DNA of 64,000 nt from SZAS-103 sp964449135 (GTDB taxonomy: Bacteria > Pseudomonadota > Gammaproteobacteria > Xanthomonadales > Xanthomonadaceae): positions 1 to 64,000 of the forward strand of contig CAYUXZ010000008.1 in the NCBI GenBank assembly GCA_964449135.1, written 5' to 3'. Numbering within the stretch: the stretch's first letter is position 1; each line of letters begins with the position of its first letter. Positions 51,910-60,345 of the stretch are shown in pieces. The position numbers were made by a program, and so were the translations under genes. The notes beneath the pieces were generated by a model. It did not search any database and had not been told where the DNA came from. It saw nothing but the letters and a program-made list of their open reading frames with translations.

Positions 51910-54621
51910 CTAGAAGATATCAAAAGCGTCTTCGTTGGTCGCGGTCGCATCCACCGTGCCGGGCGCCTCGTTGCGGTAACGCTCGAGTTCCTCGGCCTTG
52001 AAGTATTCCTTCATCCCTCCGGCGGAACCCTCCGGAAGCAGGCGGCCACTGCCCGGATCGATGCTCGCGGTGACGACGCCCGGCGGCGGCTGGATGTCCC
52101 GTTGCGGCACGTCGGTGAGCGCAACGCGCATGTAGTCGATCCAGATCGGCAACGCGGCGCGCGCGCCGAACTCGGCTCGACCGAGCGTGGAGAAATCGTC
52201 CATGCCGACCCAGACCGTCGTCACCAGGTGCCCGCCGTAGCCGGAGAACCAGGCGTCGTGCATGTCGTTGGTGGTGCCGGTCTTGCCGCCGATGTCCTCG
52301 CGGTGCAGCACCAGCGCGGGCGTGCCGGTGCCGTGCTTGATCACGTCCTGCATCATCGAGACGATCAGGAACGCGGTGCGCTCGTCGATCGCGCGGTGCG
52401 CCGGGAAGGTCGAGGGCGGGCCGACGAAATCCGGATCAACGGGTGGCGCCGGCGCGGCTGCAACCACAGCCGCTGCAGGATGCGCGACCGAGGCGCTCGC
52501 GGCAGGATGCGTGCTGGCCGCGACGGCGGGCTTGGCGGCAGCGCCGAGGTCGAAACCGGAATCGGCATCGCTCCCGGCAGCTGCGTCCGGAGCCGGCGTC
52601 GAAACCGGGCCGAGGTCGAATCCGTCCACCACGCTGGACACGGCCTGGTCCTGCCGGACGCGCTCGGCGCAGCTCTGGCAGGCACGCACCGGGTGCGCGC
52701 GCGCGATGGTCACGCCGTCGCGATCGACGACGCGGTCGATGAAATACGGCTCGACGAGGAAACCGCCGTTCGCGAACACGGTGTAGCCGCGCGCCATCCA
52801 CATCGGCGGCACCGAGGCGCTGCCCAGCGCCATGGTCAGGTTCGGCGGCAGGCTCTGCTCGGTGAAACCGAAGTTCTGGATGTACTTGCGCGCGAAATCC
52901 ACGCCGATCGCGTCGAGCAGGCGCACCGAAACCAGGTTGCGCGACAGCGCCAGCGCCTGGCGCAGGCGGATCGGGCCGTAGAACTTGCCGTCGTCGTTCT
53001 GCGGACGCCAGCTCTTGCCGGTCGAGCGGTCGTTGAACACCACCGGTGCGTCGAGCACGATCGAGGCCGGCGAGAAGCCGCGTTCGAACGAGGCCGCGTA
53101 GATGAAGGGCTTGAAGCTCGAGCCCGGCTGGCGCAGCGACTGGGTCGCGCGGTTGAACTTGGTCTGGGCGAACGAAAAGCCGCCGACCAGCGCGCGCAGC
53201 GCGCCGTCCTCGGGCTCCAGCGAAATCAGCGCGGACTGCGCCTTGGGGATCTCGTCGAGCTGATAGCTGACGATGGTGTCGCCGTCTGCGGGTACCGCTG
53301 GCGCGGGCGGGGATTTGGCGGTATCGGCCTTGGCCGCCGGAACCGCCTTAGCTGCCGCGGCGATCTGCGCGGCATTGGCGAGGTCGGCCTTGGTGATCGG
53401 CAGGAGTCGGATCAGGTCGCCGCGTGCGAGCACCGAATCCACGCGGGCCGGCTTGCCAGACGGGATCGCCCAGCGCACATCCTCCAGTCGCAGACCGACC
53501 TGCTGGCCGTCGTCGAGCAGCACCTGGGCGGCGTTGTCTCCGGTCTGCAGCACCACGCCCGGCAGCAGCCCGCCATAGACTCCGCGCGCCAGCAGCTTGC
53601 CGAGCAGCGCGGCGCGATCGGTTTCCGCATTCAGATCGAGCTTCGCTTCCGGGCCGCGGTAGCCGTGGCGGCGGTCGTAGACCAGCAGGTCGTCGCGCAG
53701 CGAACGGTTGGCCGCCGCTTGCTTGGTCGCGTCGATGGTGGTGTAGACGCGATAGCCGCGGTTGAGCGCATCGCTGCCGTACCGGTCGAGCATCGCCTGC
53801 CTGACCATTTCCGCGACGTAAGGCGCGTCGAGTTCGACCGGCGGTTCGTGCGGCGCGGCGTGCGGCACCTCAGCCTTGGCCGCGTCGCGCTCGGCGGCGG
53901 TCACGAAGCGCAGTTCGGCCATGCGGTCGAGGATGTAGTCGCGGCGTTCCCTGGCGCGGTCGGGGTTCGACAGCGGATTGCCACTGGAGGGAAATTTCGG
54001 AATCGCGGCCAGCGAAGCGCATTCGGCCAGGCTGAGCTGGTCGAGCTTTTTGCCGTAGTAGTACTCCGCGGCCGCGGCCACGCCATAGGCGCGGTTGCCG
54101 AAGAAGCTCTTGTTGAGGTACAGCTCGAAGATCTCGTCCTTGCTCAGTTCGCGCTCGATCTTGAGCGCCAGCGCGATCTCGGTGAGCTTGCGCGTGTAGC
54201 TGTACTCGTTGCTCAGGAAAAACTGCTTGACCACCTGCTGGGTGATCGTGCTGCCGCCTGGCACGCGGTGCCCGTGGGTGGTCGCGAGCAGCCAGACCGC
54301 GCGGGAGATGCCCCGCCAGTCCACCCCGGAATGCTCGTAGAAGCGCGCGTCCTCGACCGCGAGGAAGGCCTTTTTCAGCCGATCCGGCACGTCCTTGATG
54401 GCGACGGGATAGCGGCGGATCTCGCCGAACTGTGCGATGAGCCGGCCCTCGCGGGAATAGACGTTCAGGGGCAGCTGCAGCTCGACGTGGCGCAGTCCGG
54501 CCACGTCGGGCAGGCGCGGAACCAGCAGCCAGTACAGCACTCCCAGCGTCACCGCCCCCAGGACCACCAGTGCAAGACCCGCATACAGCAGACGGCGCAG
54601 CCAACGAAGCAAACGGGTCAT
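51910..54621 (-). CDS. mrcA: Penicillin-binding protein 1A
   Basis: A 903-residue class A PBP, which polymerises and crosslinks peptidoglycan. A single membrane anchor is at about 12-33; the GT51 domain has VEDARFYEH (Glu at about 90) and GGSTITQQVVKQ; an OB-like middle domain; and the transpeptidase has SSFK (about 501-504), SRN and KTGTT (Lys about 780). GGAAGG eight bases before the ATG at 54621 fixes the start. Two low-complexity Ala/Pro-rich insertions stand out: about 425-455, and about 665-740 inside the transpeptidase region, the latter with two GFDLG copies. Divergent from pilMNOPQ, the classic ponA arrangement. Confidence 0.95.
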   Translation of the reverse strand: MTRLLRWLRRLLYAGLALVVLGAVTLGVLYWLLVPRLPDVAGLRHVELQLPLNVYSREGRLIAQFGEIRRYPVAIKDVPDRLKKAFLAVEDARFYEHSGVDWRGISRAVWLLATTHGHRVPGGSTITQQVVKQFFLSNEYSYTRKLTEIALALKIERELSKDEIFELYLNKSFFGNRAYGVAAAAEYYYGKKLDQLSLAECASLAAIPKFPSSGNPLSNPDRARERRDYILDRMAELRFVTAAERDAAKAEVPHAAPHEPPVELDAPYVAEMVRQAMLDRYGSDALNRGYRVYTTIDATKQAAANRSLRDDLLVYDRRHGYRGPEAKLDLNAETDRAALLGKLLARGVYGGLLPGVVLQTGDNAAQVLLDDGQQVGLRLEDVRWAIPSGKPARVDSVLARGDLIRLLPITKADLANAAQIAAAAKAVPAAKADTAKSPPAPAVPADGDTIVSYQLDEIPKAQSALISLEPEDGALRALVGGFSFAQTKFNRATQSLRQPGSSFKPFIYAASFERGFSPASIVLDAPVVFNDRSTGKSWRPQNDDGKFYGPIRLRQALALSRNLVSVRLLDAIGVDFARKYIQNFGFTEQSLPPNLTMALGSASVPPMWMARGYTVFANGGFLVEPYFIDRVVDRDGVTIARAHPVRACQSCAERVRQDQAVSSVVDGFDLGPVSTPAPDAAAGSDADSGFDLGAAAKPAVAASTHPAASASVAHPAAAVVAAAPAPPVDPDFVGPPSTFPAHRAIDERTAFLIVSMMQDVIKHGTGTPALVLHREDIGGKTGTTNDMHDAWFSGYGGHLVTTVWVGMDDFSTLGRAEFGARAALPIWIDYMRVALTDVPQRDIQPPPGVVTASIDPGSGRLLPEGSAGGMKEYFKAEELERYRNEAPGTVDATATNEDAFDIF

Positions 54622-54769
54622 CCTTGCGGCCTTCCGACGGTTTACAGACAGTAGTGCGAAGGAGTATAGAACGGGCAGGGCGCTCGGGGTTCGGACGGAC
54701 GGGGGCACCTTCAGGGGGAGGTGGGCCGGAATCTCGGGAGCCTGGCAGGGCGCTTGGGCTATTTTTTGC

Positions 54770-54850
54770 GCTGCCTGTTGCTATTTCGTTTGCAAGTCGT
54801 TATTAATCTAATGCAGCGGTGCATGTATATCCGCTAAATACCCGTCGGAA
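54770..54850. promoter_or_regulatory. AT-rich divergent regulatory region of mrcA and pilM
   Basis: The 240-base gap between the two divergent starts contains a stretch of clearly lower GC (around TATTTTTTGC to TATATCCGCTAAAT) against GC-rich flanks. It must hold the promoters of both genes. I cannot pick a single pair of -35/-10 hexamers with confidence; TATATC at about 54825-54830, close to pilM, is a candidate -10. Confidence 0.5.
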
Positions 54851-54861
54851 GGGGAGAAACC

Positions 54862-55920
54862 GTGGGTCTCTTCGGAAACACTCAGGCGCCCCGTGTTGGC
54901 GTCGACATCAGTTCCACAGCGGTCAAGCTGCTGCAGCTGAGCCAGAGCGGCGGGCGCTATCGCGTGGAGCACTATGCGGTCGAACCGCTGCCTTCCAACG
55001 CCGTCGTGGAGAAGGCCATCGTCGAAGTCGATGCAGTCGGCGAGGCGATCAAGCGTGCAGTCGCCCGCTCGGGTACGCGCGCGAAAGACGCGGTCGCCGC
55101 GGTCGCGGGATCGGCGGTCATCACCAAGATGATCACCATGCCGGCGAACCTCGACGAGGACGCGCTGGAAGACCAGATCCAGTACGAAGCCGCGCAGTAC
55201 ATTCCCTATCCGATCGACGAAGTCAGCATGGACTTCGAGGTTTTGGGGCCGGTGCAGGGAAATCCCGACATTCTCCAGGTGCTGCTGGTCGCCTCGCGCT
55301 CCGAGAACGTCAACATGCGCCAGAACGCGCTGGAAATCGGCGGGCTGAGCACGAAGGTGATGGACATCGAAGCCTTCGCGATGGAAAACGCGTTCCGTCT
55401 GATCGCCGACCAGTTGTCCGTACCCAAGGACGGCTTGGTCGCCTTGCTTGACGTCGGCGCGACCGTCACCACGCTCAACGTGCTGCGCGACCAGCGCAGC
55501 ATCTACACCCGCGAGCAGAGCTTCGGCGGGAAGCAGCTCACCGACGAGGTGATGCGCCGCTACGGCCTGAATTACGAGGAGGCCGGCCTAGCCAAGCGCC
55601 AGGGCGGCCTGCCGGAAAGCTACGAAGTCGAGGTGCTGGAGCCGTTCAAGGAGGCGATGGTCCAGCAGATCAGCCGCCTGCTGCAGTTCTTCTACGCCGG
55701 CAGCGAGTTCAACCGCGTTGACCAGATCGTGCTCGCCGGCGGCTGCGCCTCGATCCAGGGCATGTCCGGCATGATCGAGGAACAGCTCGGCGTGCCGACC
55801 CTGATCGCCAACCCGCTCGCCAACATGTCGCTCGGACCCCGCGTGCAGGCCAATGCGCTCGCGCAGGACGCGCCCGCGCTGATGATCGCCTGCGGCCTAG
55901 CCCTGAGGAGTTTCGACTGA
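54862..55920 (+). CDS. pilM: Type IV pilus alignment protein PilM
   Basis: A 352-residue actin-like ATPase-fold cytoplasmic protein that binds the PilN N-terminus and anchors the pilus machine. It opens MGLFGNTQAPRVGVDISSTAVKLL and has DVGATVTTLNVL and VLAGGCASIQGM as nucleotide-binding elements. The start is GTG, with GGGGAG six bases upstream. The stop overlaps the pilN start (TGATG). Confidence 0.96.
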   Translation: MGLFGNTQAPRVGVDISSTAVKLLQLSQSGGRYRVEHYAVEPLPSNAVVEKAIVEVDAVGEAIKRAVARSGTRAKDAVAAVAGSAVITKMITMPANLDEDALEDQIQYEAAQYIPYPIDEVSMDFEVLGPVQGNPDILQVLLVASRSENVNMRQNALEIGGLSTKVMDIEAFAMENAFRLIADQLSVPKDGLVALLDVGATVTTLNVLRDQRSIYTREQSFGGKQLTDEVMRRYGLNYEEAGLAKRQGGLPESYEVEVLEPFKEAMVQQISRLLQFFYAGSEFNRVDQIVLAGGCASIQGMSGMIEEQLGVPTLIANPLANMSLGPRVQANALAQDAPALMIACGLALRSFD

Positions 55921-56690
55921 TGGCCAAGGTCAATCTCCTTCCGTGGCGCGCCGAGCGCCGCAAGGCCCGGCAACGGGAGTTCTATTCCCTGCTCGGTGTC
56001 GCCGCGATCGGCGCGGTCGTGCTGGGCCTGCTGGTCAGCTTCTACTACACCGAACAGGTGGACGGACAGAAGCGCAAGAACGACTACCTTGTCGGGAAGA
56101 TCGCCGAGCTGGACAAGAAGATCGAGGAAATCCAGGCGCTCGACGCGGAGAAGGAGCGCTTGCTGCGCCGCAAGGAAGTGATCGAACAACTGCAGGCCAA
56201 TCGTTCGCAGATGGTGCATCTGTTCGATGAGCTGGTGCGCACCATTCCCGATGGCGTCCGCCTGTCCGGCATCAAGCAGGACGGCGACAAGCTGACCCTC
56301 GACGGCTATTCGCAATCCAATGCGCGGGTGAGCGCCTACATGCGCAACATCGAAGCATCCGGCTGGATGACCAACCCGGATCTTTCGATCATCGAGGCCG
56401 GCGGCGACGACAAGACCCTGCCTTACAAGTTCAACCTGTCGCTGACCCTGACCAAGCCCGGGCAATTGATCGGCCCCGATGGCAAGCCGGTCATCGGTCC
56501 CGATGGCAAGCCGGTGATGGCCAATGCCGCGGCCAACGCGAGCGCACCGGGTGCCGCGAACGGATCCTCGCCTCCCGCTGGAGCGCCTGCTCCCGCGGCG
56601 GCCGCGTCCTCGTTGCCACCGGCCGCGCCGCCGACGGTACCCGCGAAGCCTGCGGCGACTCCGCCTGCCGCCACGAGCAAGGGAGGCTGA
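55920..56690 (+). CDS. pilN: Type IV pilus assembly protein PilN
   Basis: A 256-residue inner-membrane protein. The N-terminal PilM-binding motif NLLPWRAERR is at residues 4-13, one membrane segment follows (about 20-43), then a coiled coil and a periplasmic ferredoxin-like domain. The C-terminal 75 residues are unusual: an exact-like tandem GPDGKPVI-GPDGKPVM followed by an Ala/Pro-rich tail, making this longer than ordinary PilN (about 190-210). Overlaps pilM by one base; pilO follows after three. Confidence 0.94.
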   Translation: MAKVNLLPWRAERRKARQREFYSLLGVAAIGAVVLGLLVSFYYTEQVDGQKRKNDYLVGKIAELDKKIEEIQALDAEKERLLRRKEVIEQLQANRSQMVHLFDELVRTIPDGVRLSGIKQDGDKLTLDGYSQSNARVSAYMRNIEASGWMTNPDLSIIEAGGDDKTLPYKFNLSLTLTKPGQLIGPDGKPVIGPDGKPVMANAAANASAPGAANGSSPPAGAPAPAAAASSLPPAAPPTVPAKPAATPPAATSKGG

Positions 56691-56693
56691 GCC

Positions 56694-57386
56694 ATGGCCG
56701 CGAACAAGCCGATCAATCTGGATTTCAACAATGCCGGCAATTGGCCGACCGGCCAGAAACTCGTCGCGTGCGCGCTGCTCGCGCTGCTGATCCTCGTCGT
56801 CATCTACTACTTCATGATCAGCGACAAGCGCGATCAACTCGCGCAATTGGAGCAGACCGAGTCGTCGCTGAAAGTCACCTACAGCGAGAAGCATGGTCGC
56901 GCCGCCAACCTCGAGCCGCTCAAGATCCAGCTCGCGCAGATGAAGGAAATCCTGGAGCAGATGATGCGCCAGCTGCCGGGCAAGACCGAGATGCCGGATC
57001 TGATCGTGGACGTGTCGCAGACGGCGCTCGCCAGCGGCATCGTCAACGAGCTCTTCCAGCCCGGTCCCGAAGCCGCGAAGGAGTTCTACGCCGAGAAGCC
57101 GATCGCGCTGCGCATGGTCGGCACGTACCACCAGTTCGGATCGTTCATGAGCGGAGTCGCATCGTTGCCTCGCGTGGTGATCCTGACCATGCACAACATC
57201 TCGCTGCACCCGACCAACAAGGGCGGCAAGGTCGGCGGCGACAGCAGCCTCACGCTGGAGGGTACGGTGAAGACCTACCGCTATCTGGACGAAAACGAGC
57301 AGCAGGCGCAGGCGCCGAAAGCGACGACGGGTCCGAAGAATTCCGGTTCCGCGCCTGCTCCGACGCCGGCAACGGGAGGGAAATGA
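56694..57386 (+). CDS. pilO: Type IV pilus assembly protein PilO
   Basis: A 230-residue bitopic inner-membrane protein, partner of PilN in the alignment subcomplex. The N-terminal cytoplasmic stretch ends in one membrane segment (about 24-42, ALLALLILVVIYYFM); a coiled coil and FxG-type domain follow (FYAEKPIALRMVGTYHQFGSFMSGVASLPRVV). The C-terminal 20 residues are Pro/Ala-rich. PilP follows one base later. Confidence 0.94.
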   Translation: MAANKPINLDFNNAGNWPTGQKLVACALLALLILVVIYYFMISDKRDQLAQLEQTESSLKVTYSEKHGRAANLEPLKIQLAQMKEILEQMMRQLPGKTEMPDLIVDVSQTALASGIVNELFQPGPEAAKEFYAEKPIALRMVGTYHQFGSFMSGVASLPRVVILTMHNISLHPTNKGGKVGGDSSLTLEGTVKTYRYLDENEQQAQAPKATTGPKNSGSAPAPTPATGGK

Positions 57387-57387
57387 G

Positions 57388-57918
57388 ATGAGCCTGTTCG
57401 CGAAGACAACCGGCCGTCGCGTCGCGCTCTTCCTGCTGGTCGTGGCCTTGGCCGGCTGCGGCCCGGATCTTTCGGAAGTGGAGACTTTCGTGCACAACGA
57501 GGACCAGAAACCGGGTCCGCCGTTGCCGCCCGTGCCGGTCCTGCAGCAGTTCGAGACCTTCATCTACAACGATCAGGGCCTGCGCGATCCGTTCGCCGCG
57601 CCCGTGGACAAGAACGCGTCGAACAAAGGTCCGCGGCCCGACGAGAATCGCCCGAAGCAACCGCTGGAGGCGTTCCCGCTCGACAGCCTGAACATGGTCG
57701 GCACGCTCAATACGAACAACCCGGGCGCGATCGTCGGACTGGTGATGGCGCCCGACCGCGTCTTGCACCGTGTGAGCTCGGGAAGTTACCTGGGGCAGAA
57801 CGAAGGCAAGGTCAACGCTGTGCACGAGGACAAGATCGACATCACCGAACTCGTGCCCGACGGCGCTGGTGGGTGGATCGAACGGAAGGCGAGCCTGGCT
57901 CTCGCAACAAAACAATGA
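57388..57918 (+). CDS. pilP: Type IV pilus assembly lipoprotein PilP
   Basis: A 176-residue inner-membrane lipoprotein with lipobox LAGC at about residues 21-24. It links PilNO to the secretin PilQ through its conserved C-terminal beta domain (GLVMAPDRVLHRVSSGSYLGQNEGKVNAVHEDKIDI). The N-terminal half is disordered and Pro-rich, as usual for PilP. Confidence 0.94.
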   Translation: MSLFAKTTGRRVALFLLVVALAGCGPDLSEVETFVHNEDQKPGPPLPPVPVLQQFETFIYNDQGLRDPFAAPVDKNASNKGPRPDENRPKQPLEAFPLDSLNMVGTLNTNNPGAIVGLVMAPDRVLHRVSSGSYLGQNEGKVNAVHEDKIDITELVPDGAGGWIERKASLALATKQ

Positions 57919-57930
57919 TCGGGGAGTAGC

Positions 57931-60261
57931 ATGATGAGCACAAACATCGTCAATCGCCGGATGGGCCGGTCGCGCGCCGCGGCGCTGGGCATCTGTGCCT
58001 GGCTGCTCTGCAGCGCACTCCCTGCATACGCCGCGAATGTGCTGCAGCAGGTCAGCCAGGCGCCCGGCGCGAAAGGCGGGGTGGACATCACCTTCCAGTT
58101 CGCCGAACCGGTGGGCGATGCGCAGGTATTCACGACCGACAATCCGCCGCGGATCGCGATCGACCTGCCCGACACGCGCGACGGCATGCCCGCGCGGATG
58201 ATCCCGATCGGCAATGGCTCGGCGAGTTCGGTATCGGCCGTCGAGGCCAATGGCCGCACCCGCGTCGTGGTGGACCTGTTCCGTCCCGCGGCCTACGAAT
58301 CGCGCATCGAGGGCAACCGGCTGGTTCTTTCGGTGGCCGGCGCCCCGATGGCGGCGCAGGCCACCGTTCGCAAAGGCCAAGGCCCGATCCTCGCCAACAC
58401 CGCGGATCCCTCGCGTCGGGTCGCCGGCGCGCTCAGCGTGTCCAACATCGATTTCCGCCGCGGGGCCAACGGCGCGGGCCGCGTGGTGCTGCGCTTCAGC
58501 GGTGAAGGCGCCGCGGCAGACATGCATACCGAAGGCACCAGGGTCATGGTCGATGTCGGCAACGCCATGATGCCGACCAACCTGTCCAGGCACATGGATG
58601 TCAGCGATTTCGCGACGCCCGTGCAGTCGCTCGACGCGGACGCTCACTCGGGTGGCAGCCGCCTGATCATCAACACCGCAGGCGCGTTCGAATCGATGGC
58701 CTACCAGACAGGCAACGAGTACGTCGTAGAGATCAACCAGAAGAAGGCCGGTAGCGACACGATGGCCGCCGACATCAACCGCATCGGCGGTGGCCCTTCG
58801 AAGACTGCTTACAAGGGCAAGCCGGCGACCTTCAATTTCCAGGACGTGCCGGTGCGCACGGTCCTGCAACTGATCGCCGAGGAATCCAATCTCAATATCG
58901 TCGCCTCGGATACGGTGGCCGGCAATGTGACGCTGCGCCTGATCAACGTGCCTTGGGACCAGGCGCTGGACATCGTGCTGCGCGCCAAATCGCTGGACAA
59001 GCGCCAGGATGGCGGCGTGATCTGGATCGCCCCGCAGAAGGAGCTGGCCGATTACGAGCAGGCGACCCAGGATGCCCGTATCGCGCTGGAGCAGCGCGTT
59101 GACATGGTCACCGAGTACATCCCGATCAATTACGGCAATGCCAGCGACATGGCAAAGCTGCTGACGGAAGAAGCCAAGGGCAGCAATAGCGGCGGCGGCA
59201 GCAGCGCCTCCAGCGCCCAGCGCGGATTCCTGTCTCCTCGCGGCAGCATTTCGTTCGATCAGCGCACGAACACCCTGCTCGTGAGCGACATTCCGAAGAA
59301 GGTCGCCGATATCAAGCAGGTGATCGCGTTGCTCGATCGTCCGGTGGACCAGGTGCTGATCGAGGCGCGCATCGTGATCGCCAACCAGAGTTTTGCGCGC
59401 GACCTGGGAGCGCGCCTGGGACTCAGCGGCGCGCACGCGGGAGATTCCTCGCTGACCACGTACGGTGGCGATCTCGCCAGCACGCTCGCGACCTCGACGT
59501 CATTCGTAAACACCCTGGATACGAATCTCGCAACCGAACGTGCTTATGAAGCGGCGTTGCAGACGTACCAAACCTGCCTGGGTGGCACCGATACGTCGAA
59601 GTGCACAGCGCCGGTCCAGCCTGTTCCGAAGCGTTTCACGATCCAGCGCGGATTGAACGTCAATCTACCCGTTGCCAGTCCGTCGGGCAGCCTGGCGTTC
59701 ACCATCCTCAACGCCGGCCATATGCTCGATCTGGAATTGAGCGCGATGCAGACCGAGGGCAAGGGCGAGATCATTTCCAACCCCCGCGTCGTTACCAGCA
59801 ACCAGAAGGAAGCGCTGATCGAACAGGGCGACGAGATCGGTTACGTGACCTCGACCGGCGGCGGCACCACCGGCGGCGTTTCGACCCCGAACGTTCAGTT
59901 CAAGAACGTCGTGCTCTCGCTGAAGGTCACCCCGACCATCACGCAGGACAACCGCGTGTTCATGGCGCTTGAGCTCATCAAGGACGACATCAAGGGCTTC
60001 ATCGACACCAGCATCGGTTCGGTGCCGCAGATTTCCAAGCGTCACATGACGACCGCCGTCCTGGTGGATTCGGGGCAGACGATCGTCATCGGCGGCGTGT
60101 ACGAATTCAAGAACCAGGAAAGCCTGAACAAGGTTCCGTTCCTGGGCGATCTGCCTGGACTGGGCAACCTGTTCCGCAGCAAGAACCACAGCAGCGACAA
60201 GGCCGAGATGCTGATCTTCATCACCCCGAAGATCCTGCAGGTCAAGCCGCGAAGCAGCTGA
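57931..60261 (+). CDS. pilQ: Type IV pilus secretin PilQ
   Basis: A 776-residue outer-membrane secretin. Order: signal peptide (ending PAYAAN), two AMIN domains (about 40-140 and 165-270), a secretin/TonB short N-terminal domain (about 305-365), an N-domain, and the secretin core ending in DSGQTIVIGGVYEFKNQ and NKVPFLGDLPGLGNLF. Between the N-domain and the core there is an inserted stretch with a Cys pair (YQTCLGGTDTSKCTAP), likely a disulphide loop. GGGGAG fits the second ATG (57934) better than the first, one codon earlier. A perfect terminator follows. Confidence 0.96.
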   Translation: MMSTNIVNRRMGRSRAAALGICAWLLCSALPAYAANVLQQVSQAPGAKGGVDITFQFAEPVGDAQVFTTDNPPRIAIDLPDTRDGMPARMIPIGNGSASSVSAVEANGRTRVVVDLFRPAAYESRIEGNRLVLSVAGAPMAAQATVRKGQGPILANTADPSRRVAGALSVSNIDFRRGANGAGRVVLRFSGEGAAADMHTEGTRVMVDVGNAMMPTNLSRHMDVSDFATPVQSLDADAHSGGSRLIINTAGAFESMAYQTGNEYVVEINQKKAGSDTMAADINRIGGGPSKTAYKGKPATFNFQDVPVRTVLQLIAEESNLNIVASDTVAGNVTLRLINVPWDQALDIVLRAKSLDKRQDGGVIWIAPQKELADYEQATQDARIALEQRVDMVTEYIPINYGNASDMAKLLTEEAKGSNSGGGSSASSAQRGFLSPRGSISFDQRTNTLLVSDIPKKVADIKQVIALLDRPVDQVLIEARIVIANQSFARDLGARLGLSGAHAGDSSLTTYGGDLASTLATSTSFVNTLDTNLATERAYEAALQTYQTCLGGTDTSKCTAPVQPVPKRFTIQRGLNVNLPVASPSGSLAFTILNAGHMLDLELSAMQTEGKGEIISNPRVVTSNQKEALIEQGDEIGYVTSTGGGTTGGVSTPNVQFKNVVLSLKVTPTITQDNRVFMALELIKDDIKGFIDTSIGSVPQISKRHMTTAVLVDSGQTIVIGGVYEFKNQESLNKVPFLGDLPGLGNLFRSKNHSSDKAEMLIFITPKILQVKPRSS

Positions 60262-60283
60262 TCCGCTGCGCCGATGCTATCGT

Positions 60284-60314
60284 GAGAGGGCCGCTTTGCG
60301 GCCCTCTCGTTTTT
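60284..60314 (+). terminator. Rho-independent terminator of the pil operon
   Basis: A perfect 11-bp stem (GAGAGGGCCGC with GCGGCCCTCTC), a three-T loop and then GTTTTT. It begins 23 bases after the pilQ stop and separates pilMNOPQ from the EAL gene. Confidence 0.95.
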
Positions 60315-60345
60315 CGGCAGTCCGTCAGGAGCCCAGGAGGATCGG

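Noticed and set aside
51643..54654. 1003-codon open frame opposite mrcA
   Set aside because: Antisense to an intact PBP1A with all catalytic motifs; composition is of the shadow type.
57250..59436. 728-codon open frame opposite pilP and pilQ
   Set aside because: Antisense to a complete pil operon with clear motifs; shadow composition.
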